Positions 21,299 through 21,863 of a stretch of DNA of 21,863 bases are shown piece after piece. The stretch lies in assembly GCA_016282455.1 (NCBI GenBank), contig JAEEKM010000096.1, forward strand, positions 1 through 21,863, in the 5' to 3' direction. Both the position numbers and the translations under genes were made by a program. Each line of letters begins with the position of its first letter. The stretch's first letter is position 1. This DNA is from Treponema sp. Lineage in GTDB: Bacteria > Spirochaetota > Spirochaetia > Treponematales > Treponemataceae. The notes beneath the pieces are model-generated. The model made no database searches, was not told the DNA's origin, and was given only the letters and a program-made list of their open reading frames with translations.

Positions 21299-21863
21299 TT
21301 ATCTGTTTTTCCAGCTTCCGTCCCAGATTTTACTTTCGTCCTTGTTGATGTAGCCTGCATCAAACTGCTCTCCACTTCCGTTATTGAAGATGATGGAAGC
21401 ACCAGTTTCTTTAAGGTTAGCAGGAATTTCGTAGGAGTAAATTCCGTTTCCTTCATCAGTCATCTTTACTCCGGGCCAGACGGCATTCTGTACGGCACTT
21501 GCACCGTCACCGAAGTAGGCATAGCAGTAGAAGTTTGTCCAACTTGGTTTTGCAGAGGCTTTAATGCTTACAAGGGTTTTTACCTCAGGCACTTCTTCTC
21601 CGGAGGCTGTTGCAAAAATCACGGCTACAGAATTTGCATTTACAGTACCGGATACTTTTCCGTTTTTAACAGTGAAGGTGTTTCCGCTCACTTCATCTTT
21701 GTAACTTCCGTCTTTTACAAGAAGGCAGTCTGCAGAAGAAATATTAACGTTTGAATCAGAGACATTGACAAGAACAAAACCTGCCCTTGTTCCTGCAGTA
21801 ATTCCGCTTCTCTGAATCATGAGCACTGCATTGTTACCGCTCACGGGGTTTGCAAGAAGCTCA
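21299..21863 (-). CDS. C-terminal part of a secreted alpha-amylase with CBM26-like starch-binding module (5' partial)
   Basis: Only the last 187 residues are in the window; the frame is open to the right edge. The first part (ELLANPVSGNNAVLMIQRSG, GFVLVNVSDSNVNIS, then GSYKDEVSGNTFTVKNGKVS) matches the C-terminal beta domain of GH13 alpha-amylases. The rest (WTNFYCYAYFGD, VWPGVKMTDEGNGIYSYEI, ASIIFNNGSGEQFDAG) matches a CBM25/CBM26-type starch-binding module, with the aromatic and NNGSG residues expected at the glucan site. Such modules sit on secreted amylases, so this is probably the extracellular enzyme of the operon. Its catalytic domain is not visible, so the amylase call rests on the tail. 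The GH31 gene follows 36 bases after its stop. Confidence 0.8.
   Translation of the reverse strand, partial: ELLANPVSGNNAVLMIQRSGITAGTRAGFVLVNVSDSNVNISSADCLLVKDGSYKDEVSGNTFTVKNGKVSGTVNANSVAVIFATASGEEVPEVKTLVSIKASAKPSWTNFYCYAYFGDGASAVQNAVWPGVKMTDEGNGIYSYEIPANLKETGASIIFNNGSGEQFDAGYINKDESKIWDGSWKNR

Noticed and set aside
1..21863. Mobile element, phage, CRISPR array, tRNA or rRNA
   Set aside because: No transposase, integrase, cas gene, regularly spaced repeat, cloverleaf or rRNA-like sequence was seen; gene order and style look like ordinary chromosome throughout.

Overview
The window reads as chromosome of a host-associated spirochaete, most likely a gut or rumen Treponema. This is an inference from protein flavour: relaxed spirochaete-type lipoboxes, a ProB without PUA domain, AsnA-type asparagine synthetase, a single-domain CBM48 protein and an alpha-glucan operon. 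No rRNA or tRNA is present to confirm it. Genes are densely packed, with short intergenic gaps and Shine-Dalgarno sites before most starts. I see no insertion sequence, phage gene, CRISPR array, tRNA or rRNA, and no gene-free stretch reaches 300 bases.

Left part (1-7160): a plus-strand run carries the 3' part of a membrane class III adenylate cyclase with a CBM2-like external domain, a WYL-domain regulator and a VanY-type D,D-carboxypeptidase lipoprotein. It meets, tail to tail, a minus-strand metK-nth pair. A divergent plus-strand gene encodes a stand-alone CBM48/E-set domain and ends at a clear terminator. A well-formed promoter then drives an unknown 64-residue protein and an NhaC-family antiporter, closed by a very strong terminator shared with the opposing proline operon.

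Middle (7186-12920): the proline operon runs on the minus strand as unknown gene, proA, proB, proC, giving the complete glutamate-to-proline route. It diverges from a GH27 glycosidase gene across a 74-base region with overlapping promoters and symmetrical TGTAAA/TTTACA half-sites. After GH27 comes apt, followed by a strongly structured RNA region ending in an intrinsic terminator.

Right part (12899-21863): on the minus strand, asnA is followed by a radical-SAM-like protein that lacks the cluster-binding cysteine motif and by an exported DNA/RNA nuclease. Upstream of asnA, behind its own promoter, lies an alpha-glucan unit read toward lower coordinates: the C-terminus of a CBM26-bearing alpha-amylase (cut by the window end), a GH31 alpha-glucosidase-like enzyme, a GH13 neopullulanase-like enzyme and a LacI-family repressor. 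The likely logic is that starch is cut outside the cell, oligosaccharides are finished by the two cytoplasmic hydrolases, and the LacI protein senses the sugar.

Most genes are recognisable housekeeping or carbohydrate genes. The least ordinary items are the CBM2-like sensor on an adenylate cyclase, the cysteine-less radical-SAM relative, the GH27 and GH31 active-site variants, the divergent operator region and the structured RNA after apt.
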